From: an uncultured Opitutales bacterium | GTDB lineage: Bacteria; Verrucomicrobiota; Verrucomicrobiia; Opitutales; Intestinicryptomonadaceae | DNA length: 53,156 bases | Reading direction: 5' to 3' | NCBI GenBank assembly: GCA_900547395.1 | Contig: URGP01000015.1 | Coordinates: forward strand, 1 to 53,156 | In this document: positions 43,583 to 53,065 of the stretch, one piece after another | How positions within the stretch are numbered: position 1 is the stretch's first letter | How the letters are laid out: each line of letters begins with the position of its first letter | Program-made: the position numbers and the translations under genes | Notes under the pieces: model-generated | Databases searched by the model: none | Seen by the model: only the letters and a program-made list of their open reading frames with translations | What the model was told of the DNA's origin: nothing

Positions 43583-44872
43583 ATGGATTTTGCGATTATT
43601 TTAATTTTAATACTTTCAAACGGAATATTTGCGATGTCGGAAATCGCAATAGTCGCCGCTTCAAAATCAAAGCTTTCAAACGAAGCCAAAAAAGGAGGCA
43701 AAAGAAGCGCGCAAGCCCTGAATCTTGCGAAAAATCCCGACAAATTTTTCTCCACCGTCCAAATAGGCATAACGCTGATTGGAATTTTGACGGGCATATA
43801 TTCGGGAGACGCGCTCGGCGAAAAATTCGCCAAAATTCTGTCAAAAACGCCTATCCCCGACGAATACGCCCTGTTTGCCGCAAAAGCGGCGATAGTCGTC
43901 GGCGCGACATTTTTTACGCTCGTCATAGGCGAGCTTGTGCCCAAAAGGCTTGGGCTTGCCTATCCCGAAAAAATCGCAAAAATCGCCGCAGTTCCAATGT
44001 CCGCCCTCTCGAAAGCAATGTCGCCATTCGTATTCGTTTTAAGCAAGTCAAGCGGCGCAATATGCAAAATTCTCGGCGTGGATTCGGCGCGAAACAAAGT
44101 GACCGAAGAAGAAATCAAAATGATGGTTGAAGAAGGGACGGAAAACGGGGAAGTCCAAAAGATAGAGCGCAACATTCTAAACCGAGTGTTTTCCCTCGGA
44201 GACAGGTTCGTCTCTTCAATAATGACGCCGCGCAACGAAATCGTGCGGATTGAGGCGGACGCAACTGCCGCCGACATAAAGAATATCGTCTCAAAATTTC
44301 CGCACGCGGTCTATCCCGTCGCAAACGGCTCTTTGGACGATATTTTGGGAGTCTTGTACCTTGAAGATTTATTCGGCGAAATTGAAAACCCGTCATTCAA
44401 CTTAAAAGACAAAATCTGCCCCGCGGTATATTTCCACGAAAACACAAAAGTGTACCATGCTCTCGAAGAGTTGCGCGCAAAACGCCAGAAATACGGCATA
44501 GTATGCAACGAATTCGGCGTTACGCTTGGCATTGCGACTTTAAACGACATAATAGACGCCCTTTTGGGCAATATGCCCGAGCTTGGGGAAGAGCCTGAAA
44601 TAGTGCAAAGGGACGACAATTCATACTTGGTTGACGGGCAGTATTCTTTTTACGATTTTTCAATTTTCTTCAACCTCGACGAAAAGCCGCGCGACCAGTA
44701 TAATACGGTGGGAGGCTTGATTTTAGCGCAACTTGGCAGAATTCCCAAAACGGGAGAAAAGCTGAAATGGAAAAATTTTGTGTTTGAAATCGTCGATATG
44801 GACGGGGCGAGAATAGACAAAATACTCGCCAAAAAGACGGAATTAAAGAAAGATGCGGAAGCCGCTTTTTGA
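43583..44872 (+). CDS. HlyC/CorC family membrane protein with CBS pair
   Basis: A 429-residue protein: four N-terminal hydrophobic segments forming the CNNM/DUF21 domain (NGIFAMSEIAIVAASKSKL, IGITLIGILTGIYSGDALG, FTLVIGELVPKRLGL), two CBS domains at about 205-325 (SIMTPRNEIV, ACAV-type YPVANGSLDDILGVLYLEDL, IATLNDIIDALLGNM) and a C-terminal transporter-associated domain (DDNSYLVDGQYSFYDFSIFF). The family handles Mg2+/Co2+ or supports membrane repair; the ion is not settled for this member. It is co-transcribed with the upstream antiporter gene. Confidence 0.85.
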   Translation: MDFAIILILILSNGIFAMSEIAIVAASKSKLSNEAKKGGKRSAQALNLAKNPDKFFSTVQIGITLIGILTGIYSGDALGEKFAKILSKTPIPDEYALFAAKAAIVVGATFFTLVIGELVPKRLGLAYPEKIAKIAAVPMSALSKAMSPFVFVLSKSSGAICKILGVDSARNKVTEEEIKMMVEEGTENGEVQKIERNILNRVFSLGDRFVSSIMTPRNEIVRIEADATAADIKNIVSKFPHAVYPVANGSLDDILGVLYLEDLFGEIENPSFNLKDKICPAVYFHENTKVYHALEELRAKRQKYGIVCNEFGVTLGIATLNDIIDALLGNMPELGEEPEIVQRDDNSYLVDGQYSFYDFSIFFNLDEKPRDQYNTVGGLILAQLGRIPKTGEKLKWKNFVFEIVDMDGARIDKILAKKTELKKDAEAAF

Positions 44873-44885
44873 AAATCCGCGCCCT

Positions 44886-44903
44886 TTAACGAAAAATTCA
44901 CAT
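44886..44903 (+). promoter_or_regulatory. Weak PhoB-box-like site upstream of the phosphate porin
   Basis: TTAACGA, AAAA, TTCACAT: the 7-4-7 spacing of a PhoB box with a loose match. A possible -10 (TATTTA, 44915-44920) lies 11 bp on, about 84 bp before the porin ATG. Confidence 0.25.
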
Positions 44904-44986
44904 TTGCCTTATATTATTTAAATACAGCTTGCTTATCATTGCCCTCAAATTTCAGCCGAAATATTTTCGGAGAAATTTGAAAAACA

Positions 44987-46306
44987 ATGAAAAAGAGTAA
45001 TATTGTAAAATTGATACTAACCGCATTTGTTTTCGGCGCGTCAAATTTTGCTAACGCGCAAGACAAAGCAACATTGGACATTCTGGTTTCAAAGGGAATC
45101 ATAACGCAAGACGAAGCCGGAAAAATTTTAAAAAGCTCCTCAATACAAGTCAAAGCGAAGGAGAAGGAAACCGTAAAGCTCACATTCTCGGGCAGAATAC
45201 ATGAGCAGTTCATGTGGATAAAGTCCGAAGCAGACGATCCCTTCTACAAAGATACAAGCACCAAAAGCGGTTTCAGAATGCGCCGCATGTATCTGGGAAT
45301 GGCGGCAGAGCTTGCAAACGGATGGTCGGGAAATCTCGTTTTGGATTTGGCAAAAACAACCAATAACGGCGCAAACTATCTCGACAGCGTAACAATATCA
45401 AAAAAAATCGACTGGGAATTTTTAAACGGAAAACTCGATGTCGGATATAGGAAGGTAAACTTCGTATTTGAGGAAAACACCTCATCGTCCAAGCTCCTAT
45501 CCATTGAACGCTCCCCCGCAACGCGCTACTTCGTCGAAGGGCAGAGTTCGGGAACAAAAGGCAACATCGGCTTCGGCAACCGCTACACGGGAGTTTTCTG
45601 GGAGGGCAAAACCGACGCCGTAAAAGGGTTCTCGTATTCGTTTGCCGTCACAAATCCGCAAAACTATGCCATAAAGCCCAACAACAGCGGAACGGACAAC
45701 ACGGTAAACCTCTGGGCGAGCATCAACTATAAAAACGATGCCGATACCTCGATTGGCAAGCTTAAATACGAAATAGGATTAAACGCGGGCTATGGAATGG
45801 GCGCAAACATAACAACCGACGGCTATTCCGACAACGGCTATATCGTGGGCGCAAATCCCTATTTCAAACTCACGCTCGACAACTTCACCCTCTGGGGCGA
45901 ATACATGATGGCTAACATTCAATACGGCAAAAAAGACGCGGCGGGGAATTTCCAAGACGCGACTCCGCAAGGCGTAAATGTCGGCGCGGAATATAAATTC
46001 GACTGCGGGTTTATCGGGCAAATCGCACCCACAGTAAGGTATTCGGGGCTCTTTACCGACGGGCGCGGCGCAAAGATTTCAGACACCATAAATTCGGCGG
46101 CAAATGTAAGCTCGGGCGGTTCCGAATACTATAAAAATGCAAACAGCATATTTGCAGGCATAAACTGGTATATCGACGGCAACAGCGTAAAGCTTCAAGC
46201 GGGCTATGAATACGCAAGATTTTCAGGCTCTCCGTCAAATGAAAGCTTCGCGTCCAAGAGTGCTAACGTAAACGCCTTCCGCACACAGCTGCAAATTCTC
46301 TTCTAA
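44987..46306 (+). CDS. OprP/OprO-type phosphate porin of the pst operon
   Basis: A 439-residue outer-membrane barrel with a signal peptide (ending NFANAQ), the short helix module DKATLDILVSKGIITQDEAGKILKS, then antiparallel strands ending in FRTQLQILF. It is similar in layout to the porin at 2490-3785. Its position directly before pstS, with a 73 bp gap carrying a PhoB-box-like repeat, makes phosphate or polyphosphate uptake across the outer membrane likely. The strand-specific lysine ladder of OprP cannot be confirmed by eye. Confidence 0.85.
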   Translation: MKKSNIVKLILTAFVFGASNFANAQDKATLDILVSKGIITQDEAGKILKSSSIQVKAKEKETVKLTFSGRIHEQFMWIKSEADDPFYKDTSTKSGFRMRRMYLGMAAELANGWSGNLVLDLAKTTNNGANYLDSVTISKKIDWEFLNGKLDVGYRKVNFVFEENTSSSKLLSIERSPATRYFVEGQSSGTKGNIGFGNRYTGVFWEGKTDAVKGFSYSFAVTNPQNYAIKPNNSGTDNTVNLWASINYKNDADTSIGKLKYEIGLNAGYGMGANITTDGYSDNGYIVGANPYFKLTLDNFTLWGEYMMANIQYGKKDAAGNFQDATPQGVNVGAEYKFDCGFIGQIAPTVRYSGLFTDGRGAKISDTINSAANVSSGGSEYYKNANSIFAGINWYIDGNSVKLQAGYEYARFSGSPSNESFASKSANVNAFRTQLQILF

Positions 46307-46312
46307 GCGATA

Positions 46313-46330
46313 TTAACAAAAAACTAACAA
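46313..46330 (+). promoter_or_regulatory. PhoB-box-like direct repeat before pstS
   Basis: TTAACAA, AAAA, CTAACAA: two seven-base near repeats with a four-base spacer, the geometry of the PhoB box (two CTGTCAT-like half sites). It ends 49 bp before the pstS ATG and lies after the porin stop. Inferred from spacing and from the phoB gene of the same operon. Confidence 0.5.
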
Positions 46331-46379
46331 TATCCTCATACGCAAAAAACAATAATGCGCAAAAATAGAAGGACAAAAT

Positions 46380-47387
46380 ATGAAAGTTAAAAAATTACTC
46401 GCAAATATTTTAATTTCGGCACTTGCGCTTGGAGCCGCAAAAGCCGACGAAATGATGATTAACGGAGCGGGGGCATCTTTCCCCGCCCCTGTTTACCAGA
46501 TGTGGAGCTACCTCTATACCCACAGCCAGAACGCCGCAAAAATAAATTACCAAAGCATCGGCTCGGGCGCGGGATTAAACCAGTTGAAGTCCGGCACAAT
46601 AGACTTCGCGGGTTCCGACAATCCGCTTGCGCTCGAAAGCCAGAAAGAATTTGCAATCAGGCAATTCCCAATGCTGACGGGCGGCGTTGTTGTAATTACA
46701 AACATTCCAAACGTAAAAAACGGGGAGCTTAAACTCGACCGCAAAACCCTCTCGCGAATTTTTCTGGGGGAAATAAAAAATTGGAACGACGCCGAAATAG
46801 CTAAACTTAACCCAAGCCTCAAGCTTCCCGACTTGCCGATAACCGTCGTGCACCGTTCGGATTCGAGCGGGACTACCTTCATATTCACGAACTACCTTTC
46901 AAAGATTTCAAAAGACTGGAAGGAAAACGTGGGCGAAGGCAGCTCCGTAAAGTGGCCTGCGGGCATCGGCGGGCAAAAAAATCCGGGCGTATGCAACAAC
47001 GTAAAGAAGATTTCAGGCTCAATAGGCTATACCGAATATACTTACGCGCTTGAAGCAAAACTCGCCTGCGCCACGCTCGAAAACGCGGAAGGCAAATTCG
47101 TCAAGCCGAACTTAAAGACCTTCTCCGCGGCGGTGGAATCCGCAAACTGGGCGGACGCAAAGGGCTTTTACATGGTGCTTACAAACCAGGGCGGCGAAAA
47201 TTCGTACCCGATAATGGGAGTTACATACATACTCTTCCCCGAAAACTGCGGCGCGGAAAAGAAATCTGAAATGTTCAAGTATTTCAACTGGTGCTTCAAT
47301 TCGGGAAAAATCAACGCTGAAAAGCTGGGCTATGTTCCCATTCCCGAAAGCGTCGTAAAGCTTATAAGAGACGAAATTTTCAAATAA
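46380..47387 (+). CDS. pstS: Phosphate ABC transporter substrate-binding protein
   Basis: A 335-residue periplasmic phosphate-binding protein with a signal peptide of about 22 residues. INGAGASFPAPVYQMW, YQSIGSGAGLNQLKSGTIDFAGSD, FPMLTGGVVVI, HRSDSSGTTFIFTNYL and GGQKNPGVCNNVKKISGSIGYTEY are the expected phosphate-contact blocks. AGAAGGA seven to eight bases before the ATG is a good ribosome site. It passes phosphate to PstCA. Confidence 0.95.
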   Translation: MKVKKLLANILISALALGAAKADEMMINGAGASFPAPVYQMWSYLYTHSQNAAKINYQSIGSGAGLNQLKSGTIDFAGSDNPLALESQKEFAIRQFPMLTGGVVVITNIPNVKNGELKLDRKTLSRIFLGEIKNWNDAEIAKLNPSLKLPDLPITVVHRSDSSGTTFIFTNYLSKISKDWKENVGEGSSVKWPAGIGGQKNPGVCNNVKKISGSIGYTEYTYALEAKLACATLENAEGKFVKPNLKTFSAAVESANWADAKGFYMVLTNQGGENSYPIMGVTYILFPENCGAEKKSEMFKYFNWCFNSGKINAEKLGYVPIPESVVKLIRDEIFK

Positions 47388-47389
47388 AA

Positions 47390-48298
47390 ATGAAAATATC
47401 GGCGGATTTCATTTTCAAAAAGACATGCAGGCTGTGCGCATTTGCGGTGCTGATTTTCATAAGCGCGTTCTTCGTACAGCTTGCGCTGTCTTCTTCCGAA
47501 GCATGGAAAGAGTTCGGGCTTGACTTCATCGTATCGGGGAAATGGAACCCCGTTACGGAGGAGTTTGGCGCGCTAAACGCCATTTTGGGGACTCTGATAA
47601 CTACGCTCATCGCGCTTTCCGTCGCCCTTCCCCTCGCATTCGCGCTCGCGCTTTTCATCGCCGACGCCCCCGAAATAATTGCAAAGCCCCTCGCGCACGC
47701 AATAGACCTGCTCGCCTCCATACCGAGCGTAATTTACGGCATGTGGGGGCTTTTTGTAATCTGCCCCGTAATGCAAAACATCGTCCAGCCGTTTTTGATT
47801 GAGACATTGCATTTAGGAAAAATTCCGTTTTTCGGAACACAGGGCAACGGCTTTGGATTTCTCACGGCGGGGCTTATTTTGGCTGTCATGGTACTGCCGT
47901 ACATCTGCGCCGTAATGAGAGACGTTTTCAAGATGACGCCCCCCATGCTCAGGGAATCCGCATTCGGCATAGGATGCACGCGGTTTGAGGCGGCAAAAGA
48001 CATAATCGTAAAATACGGCAGAAGGGGCATTCTCGGCGGAGTTTTCATAGGGCTCGGGCGCGCGCTCGGAGAGACGATGGCAGTTTTGTTCGTTATCGGA
48101 AACTTCATGGGCGCGCCATCTTCCCTCATGGGAAGCGGAACGACAATAGCCTCCACAATCGCGAACAATTTTGCGGAGGCCGACGGGCTGCACAAAAGCG
48201 CGCTGTTTGCCCTCGGGCTAATACTGCTTGCGATGTCGCTTTTCATACAGGCGGTTTCGCAGTACTATCTACATAAAACAGATGCAAACTCAAATTAA
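47390..48298 (+). CDS. pstC: Phosphate ABC transporter permease PstC
   Basis: A 302-residue inner-membrane permease with six helices. FNP-type W-N-P-V-T-E-E-F-G-A-L near residue 55, LASIPSVIYGMWGLFV, and the EAA loop RESAFGIGCTRFEAAKDIIVK are clear. It begins two bases after pstS, so the genes are coupled. Confidence 0.94.
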   Translation: MKISADFIFKKTCRLCAFAVLIFISAFFVQLALSSSEAWKEFGLDFIVSGKWNPVTEEFGALNAILGTLITTLIALSVALPLAFALALFIADAPEIIAKPLAHAIDLLASIPSVIYGMWGLFVICPVMQNIVQPFLIETLHLGKIPFFGTQGNGFGFLTAGLILAVMVLPYICAVMRDVFKMTPPMLRESAFGIGCTRFEAAKDIIVKYGRRGILGGVFIGLGRALGETMAVLFVIGNFMGAPSSLMGSGTTIASTIANNFAEADGLHKSALFALGLILLAMSLFIQAVSQYYLHKTDANSN

Positions 48299-48299
48299 G

Positions 48300-49166
48300 A
48301 TGCAAGACTTAAAATACAAAAGCTTGTTTTTCAGAAAACTCAAAAACGGGCTTTTTTCAATTTTTTCATTTTTCGCAATCGCCGCCTCGCTGTTTCTCAT
48401 AGGCTGGATTTTATTTGAAATAGTGAAAAACGGAGCGGGCGCGATTTCATGGGATTTCCTGACAAACCCCTCAAAGCCTTACGGCATACCCGACGCGGGA
48501 ATTTCAAACGCAATCATAGGCACGATTTTGATAACATTGGCGGCGGCGGCAATATCCATTGCGCCCGCGATGCTTGCAGGCATATATCTTTCGGAGTTCG
48601 GCAAGAACAAAAAGCATGCCGACATAATACGCTTCGGGGCAAACGTAATGATGGGCGTTCCGTCGATTTTGGTCGGGCTTTTCGTTTACATGACGGTAGT
48701 GGTTCCAAGCGGGAATTTTTCGGGACTTGCGGGCGGAATTGCGCTTGCGATTATTATGTTCCCCATAATAATGCGCACCACCGAAGACATGATGGCAATG
48801 GTGCCGAATCATCTGAGGGAAGCTTCGCTTGCGCTCGGCATGACCAAGGCGCGCTCGACGCTTTGCATTGTCTGCCGCTCCGCGAAAAACGGGCTTATCA
48901 CGGGGATACTGCTTGCAATCGCAAGAGTCGGCGGCGAGACTGCCCCGCTTTTATTCACCGCGCTATTTTGCGACGGAGCAATCCAAAATTTTTTCACAAA
49001 ACCAACGGCAAACATGCCCGTTTTAATAGCGGAATACGCAACAAATTCGCCGTTTGAAGAAATGCACAAATCCGCATGGGGAGCTTCGCTTATCATAATA
49101 CTCGCAATTCTCGCAATCAACGTTTCAACCAGAATTTTATTAAGGGAAAAGAAAAATGGGCATTAA
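48300..49166 (+). CDS. pstA: Phosphate ABC transporter permease PstA
   Basis: A permease of about 288 residues pairing with Pst[41 protein letters not shown] and the EAA loop [20 protein letters not shown] match PstA. I use the ATG at 48300, one base after the pstC stop; the frame is open further back, and ATG 48282 is the alternative. Its 3' end overlaps pstB by 11 bases. Confidence 0.92.
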   Translation: MQDLKYKSLFFRKLKNGLFSIFSFFAIAASLFLIGWILFEIVKNGAGAISWDFLTNPSKPYGIPDAGISNAIIGTILITLAAAAISIAPAMLAGIYLSEFGKNKKHADIIRFGANVMMGVPSILVGLFVYMTVVVPSGNFSGLAGGIALAIIMFPIIMRTTEDMMAMVPNHLREASLALGMTKARSTLCIVCRSAKNGLITGILLAIARVGGETAPLLFTALFCDGAIQNFFTKPTANMPVLIAEYATNSPFEEMHKSAWGASLIIILAILAINVSTRILLREKKNGH

Positions 49167-49911
49167 AATCAGCGCTCAAAACATAAACTTCTTCTACGGA
49201 CCCCACCAGGCACTCTTTGACAACTCCTTGGACATAGAAGAAAACAAAATAACCGCCGTCATCGGTCCTTCGGGGTGCGGCAAATCGACGCATCTTAGAA
49301 TTTACAACCGAATTTACGAGCTTTACCACGACCAGAGAGCGGAGGGAAAACTTCTTATAGACGGCAAAAACATCCTTGAAAAAGACGTGGACCTGTTGAA
49401 GCTGCGCAGGAAAGTCGGCATGATTTTTCAAAAGCCTACGCCATTTCCGATGTCGATTTTCGACAATGTCGCCTACCCCCTCAAACTCCACTTCAACCTA
49501 AGCAAGAAAGAAATCTCTGAAAGGGTCGAAGAGGCGTTAAGGGGCGTTTCGATTTGGGACGAAGTAAAAGACAAGCTCAAAAAGAGCGGGCTTGCCCTTT
49601 CGGGCGGTCAGCAGCAAAGGCTTTGCATCGCCCGCACAATCGCAGCCCGTCCCGAAATTCTTTTGATGGACGAGCCGACATCTGCAATAGACCCGATAGC
49701 AACATTAAAAATAGAGGACCTTCTCTTAAAGCTGAAAGAGCGGTTCACCATTGTGATTGTCACACACAACATGCAGCAGGCTGCACGCATTTCCGACAAC
49801 ACGGCCTTCTTTTACAAAGGCAAAATAATAGAAAGCGGCGCGACAAAAAAAATTTTCACAAACCCAGAAAACAAAAAAACCGAAGAGTACATCACGGGAC
49901 GCTTCGGATGA
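49156..49911 (+). CDS. pstB: Phosphate ABC transporter ATPase PstB
   Basis: A 251-residue ATPase. Walker [10 protein letters not shown], the PstB-type [20 protein letters not shown] block, signature [20 protein letters not shown], Walker [16 protein letters not shown] and the switch histidine in [13 protein letters not shown] are intact. Leucine of the common EPTSALDP is isoleucine here, a mild change. It powers PstCA and takes part in PhoR signalling. Confidence 0.95.
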   Translation: MGIKISAQNINFFYGPHQALFDNSLDIEENKITAVIGPSGCGKSTHLRIYNRIYELYHDQRAEGKLLIDGKNILEKDVDLLKLRRKVGMIFQKPTPFPMSIFDNVAYPLKLHFNLSKKEISERVEEALRGVSIWDEVKDKLKKSGLALSGGQQQRLCIARTIAARPEILLMDEPTSAIDPIATLKIEDLLLKLKERFTIVIVTHNMQQAARISDNTAFFYKGKIIESGATKKIFTNPENKKTEEYITGRFG

Positions 49912-49927
49912 TAAAAAAAGGATTTTT

Positions 49928-50587
49928 ATGAGAGAACACTTCACAAGGGAAATTGACAGCCTGCAAAAGCTTCTGCTTGAAATGTCGGTAAGCGCGGGCG
50001 TATCAATTGTAAAAGCGTTGGACGCAATGCGCGAAAAAGACTCAGAAGCCGCAAAAGATGTTATTGAAAACGACAGCGGCATTGATTTAATGGAAGTCAA
50101 AATAGAAGAGGAATGCCTGAAAATCATCGCCCTCTACCAGCCCGTGGCGAAAGACTTGCGCACAATCGTGGCAGTTCTTAAAATCAATGCGGAGTTGGAG
50201 CGCATTGCGGACTTCGCCTCCACGATTGCCAGAAGGGCTTTGGACATTTCAGGCATTGAAGAAAAAATTGCCGAAGAAATCGACTTTGCGGAAATGTTAA
50301 AACTTGTTTACGCGAACTTTCAAAAAGCGATGGAATCTTTCATCGAACGCGACTGCATTGCCGCTCTCAACGTAATCCGCGCAGACGACGAAGTTGACAA
50401 AATGCACCGCGAAAATTTTGCGAAAATCACAAACCTGATAATAAAATACCCGAACTTCACATCTTATTATCTGGATTGTTTGAGCATCTCCAAAAGCCTC
50501 GAAAGGATTTGCGATATTTCAACAAACATAAGCGAAAACCTAATCTATTTGGAACAAGGCAAAATCATACGCCACAGCCACCTGTAA
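49928..50587 (+). CDS. phoU: Phosphate signalling regulator PhoU
   Basis: A 219-residue helical protein of two three-helix bundles; REHFTREIDSLQKLLLEMS, DSGIDLMEVKIEEECLKIIALYQPVAKDLRTIVAVLKINAELERIADFA and YYLDCLSISKSLERICDISTNISENLIYL show both PhoU motifs, including the metal-binding E-R-I-x-D pairs. It links Pst transport state to PhoR. AAGGA precedes the ATG. Confidence 0.93.
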   Translation: MREHFTREIDSLQKLLLEMSVSAGVSIVKALDAMREKDSEAAKDVIENDSGIDLMEVKIEEECLKIIALYQPVAKDLRTIVAVLKINAELERIADFASTIARRALDISGIEEKIAEEIDFAEMLKLVYANFQKAMESFIERDCIAALNVIRADDEVDKMHRENFAKITNLIIKYPNFTSYYLDCLSISKSLERICDISTNISENLIYLEQGKIIRHSHL

Positions 50588-50592
50588 AAGAC

Positions 50593-51282
50593 ATGTCAAA
50601 AGAAAAAATACTGATTATAGAGGACGAAGCCCCAATACGCGAAATCCTCGAAATGGTTTTAAGAACCAACGGCTTTTCAAACATAAAAACGGCTTCCGAC
50701 GGCGAAACGGGGCTTAGCCTCGCGTTTTCCTACAAGCCAGACGCAATCCTGCTCGACCTGATGCTTCCCAACATCGACGGGCTCGGAGTATGCAGAAAAA
50801 TAAGGGAAAATCCGCAAACAAACGGAATACCCATAATAATGCTCACCGCAAAAAGCGGGGAAAGCGACATAGTTTTGGGTCTTGAACTCGGCGCGGACGA
50901 CTACATCACAAAGCCGTTTTCAAACAATGTGCTGATTGCGCGGCTTAGAACGCAGCTGCGCAAAAAATCGGAGCCGGAGAAACCGTCCGACACAATATCG
51001 TACAAAAATCTTTCCATCGACCGCTCAAAGCATAGCGCGGTTTTGGACGGAAAACCCGTGGAGCTTACATACACAGAATTTGCAATACTCGCCCTGCTTG
51101 CAAAAAACGCCGGCAGAGTATTCTCGCGCGACGCCCTGATTTCGGGGGTACGCGGAGAGGAATATGCGGTGACCGACCGCGCAATCGACGTCCAAATAGT
51201 AAATCTTCGCAGAAAGCTCGGCAGTTTCGGCGCGAATATCGAAACCGTCCGCGGAATAGGCTACAAAATGAAGGAGGCGTAA
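50593..51282 (+). CDS. phoB: Phosphate response regulator PhoB
   Basis: A 229-residue two-component regulator. The receiver domain has E10/D11, phospho-acceptor D55 (LLDLMLP) and the switch threonine and lysine (LTAKSG, YITKPF). The winged-helix domain from about 130 has ELTYTEFAILALLAKNAGRVFSRDALI and RAIDVQIVNLRRKLG..ETVRGIGYKM. I start at ATG 50593, five bases after phoU, because a longer frame overlaps phoU and adds no family sequence. It likely activates the operon it sits in. Confidence 0.93.
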   Translation: MSKEKILIIEDEAPIREILEMVLRTNGFSNIKTASDGETGLSLAFSYKPDAILLDLMLPNIDGLGVCRKIRENPQTNGIPIIMLTAKSGESDIVLGLELGADDYITKPFSNNVLIARLRTQLRKKSEPEKPSDTISYKNLSIDRSKHSAVLDGKPVELTYTEFAILALLAKNAGRVFSRDALISGVRGEEYAVTDRAIDVQIVNLRRKLGSFGANIETVRGIGYKMKEA

Positions 51283-51283
51283 A

Positions 51284-53032
51284 ATGAAAAAGCGCAACCT
51301 GACTCTCGCAGTCATTCCCGCCGTAATAACCGCCATTGTTTTCATAGGGGTAATATCCCTATACTTGCAGCTTAAAAGCTTTAAAAATTCCTATTTGGAC
51401 GAAGCTGAAAACGTCTTAAAAATCCAGGCGGAGCAAACATTGAGCGCGATTATCCCGATTATCGAAGAAAAAAATTTTGAAAAGCTGCAAGACTACTGCC
51501 AGAAATTTGAAAAAGTCCCGCTTAGAATAACGGTGTTTTCCAAAGATGGCAAAGCCATAGGCGAATCGCAAACCGACGACGGCAACTTGGGCGACCATTC
51601 CGACCGCCCCGAATTTAAAGACGCCCTCGTCGGGAACAAGGAAACCGTGGTAAGATACAGCGCAACGCTTAACATGGAGATGATTTACTATTCGCTGGCG
51701 TTTTCCGCAGGCAAAGAAGAGTACGTCCTGCGGCTTTCCATCTCCACCAAAAGCATGTCGAATTTCATTTCCCACTCAAAAAGAAACATATTTTTTGCGA
51801 TGGTTTTCGGTGCCGCCCTTTCGCTTGCGTCAATGAGCTATTCTTATCTGAAAGTAAGGATACCGTTTGACATGTTCAAAAAAAGCGCGGTTGAAATCGC
51901 GAACGGAAATCTTGAAGCCGAAATATACGTCCCGCAATCGGGAATACTGACCGAGCTTGCATCTGCCGTAAGCGCGATGTCAAACCGCTTGAAGCAAACC
52001 ATCAAAACGCTGACCAAACAGCGCAACGAAAGGGATGTAATTTTCAACGCCATGAGCGAGGCGATTTTGGTAGCCTCGCCCGACGGCAAACTTTCGTCGT
52101 GGAACAAGCCCGCATCGCAGATTTTCGGCATTAAGCAAAGCCTAAAAAACGCGCACATTGCAAACTGCTCTTCGGAAGAGCTTATAAGCTACGTAAACGA
52201 CGCCTTCAAAAACTTCAAGGCACCCGAACGCGAGATAGCCTACGTTTGCCCCGACAAAAAATTCACCCTGCTTCTGCGCGGAGCGTTTCTTGAAAACAGC
52301 GGCTCAAAAAACCTTTTGATTTCAATTACCGATTTGACAAACCTGCGCAAGCTCGAATCTTTCAGAAGCGAATTTGTAGCAAACGTTTCCCATGAAATAA
52401 AAACCCCGCTTACGGGAATTTTGTCGGCATCGGAGCTTTTGGATGATATTGCCTCGTCGCCCGAAACTTCAAAATGCGTAAAGATATTGAAAACGCAGTC
52501 GCAAAGGCTTAATTCGCTTGTGGACGACATATTGAGCTTATCGTCGCTTGAAAGCGCATCCCCTTCCAAATACGAAAATTTCAAAACCGAAAACCTTGCG
52601 GACATAATAAGGGAATCCATTGCAATTTGCCGCGACAAGGCTTCCCAAAAAGAAGTGTCGCTCAATTTGAAAGAATGCGAAGACACGGAAACGAAATGCG
52701 ATAGAAAGCTCTTGGAGCAAGCCGTCACAAACTTGATTTTTAACGCGATAAAATACAGCCAAAGCAAAAACGTCGATATTTCCCTTTCACGCTCGGCAAA
52801 CAACGCCAAAATAACCGTAAAAGACTACGGCATAGGCATTGCAAAAGAACATGCCGAAAGAATTTTCGAGCGTTTTTACAGGGTTGACAAGAACAGAAGC
52901 AGGGAGCTTGGCGGCACGGGGCTTGGGCTTGCGATAGTAAAGCATGTCGCATGGCTGCACGGCGGAGACACCTCGCTAAAAAGCGAACCCAAAAAAGGCG
53001 CGGAATTTTCTATTTCAATCCCGATAAAATAA
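51284..53032 (+). CDS. phoR: Phosphate sensor histidine kinase PhoR
   Basis: A 582-residue membrane kinase. TM1 is at about 8-28 and TM2 at 168-186, enclosing a periplasmic domain of about 135 residues with VFSKDGKAIGESQ...GDHSDRPEF, longer than E. coli PhoR and PAS-like. HAMP occupies about 190-240, PAS 248-350, HisKA has H370 (VANVSHEIKTPL), and the ATP-binding domain has NLIFNAIKYS, DYGIGIA, FERFYRVDKN and GGTGLGLAIVKHV. It phosphorylates PhoB. The start is one base after phoB. A periplasmic sensor region of this size suggests direct ligand sensing, besides PhoU control. Confidence 0.93.
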   Translation: MKKRNLTLAVIPAVITAIVFIGVISLYLQLKSFKNSYLDEAENVLKIQAEQTLSAIIPIIEEKNFEKLQDYCQKFEKVPLRITVFSKDGKAIGESQTDDGNLGDHSDRPEFKDALVGNKETVVRYSATLNMEMIYYSLAFSAGKEEYVLRLSISTKSMSNFISHSKRNIFFAMVFGAALSLASMSYSYLKVRIPFDMFKKSAVEIANGNLEAEIYVPQSGILTELASAVSAMSNRLKQTIKTLTKQRNERDVIFNAMSEAILVASPDGKLSSWNKPASQIFGIKQSLKNAHIANCSSEELISYVNDAFKNFKAPEREIAYVCPDKKFTLLLRGAFLENSGSKNLLISITDLTNLRKLESFRSEFVANVSHEIKTPLTGILSASELLDDIASSPETSKCVKILKTQSQRLNSLVDDILSLSSLESASPSKYENFKTENLADIIRESIAICRDKASQKEVSLNLKECEDTETKCDRKLLEQAVTNLIFNAIKYSQSKNVDISLSRSANNAKITVKDYGIGIAKEHAERIFERFYRVDKNRSRELGGTGLGLAIVKHVAWLHGGDTSLKSEPKKGAEFSISIPIK

Positions 53033-53065
53033 AAGGCATTCAAAAAAAAGCGCGGAAAAATGAAC

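Noticed and set aside
50476..50592. Extended phoB start at 50476
   Set aside because: It lies inside phoU and adds no receiver-domain sequence; MSKEKILIIEDE at 50593 is the normal opening.
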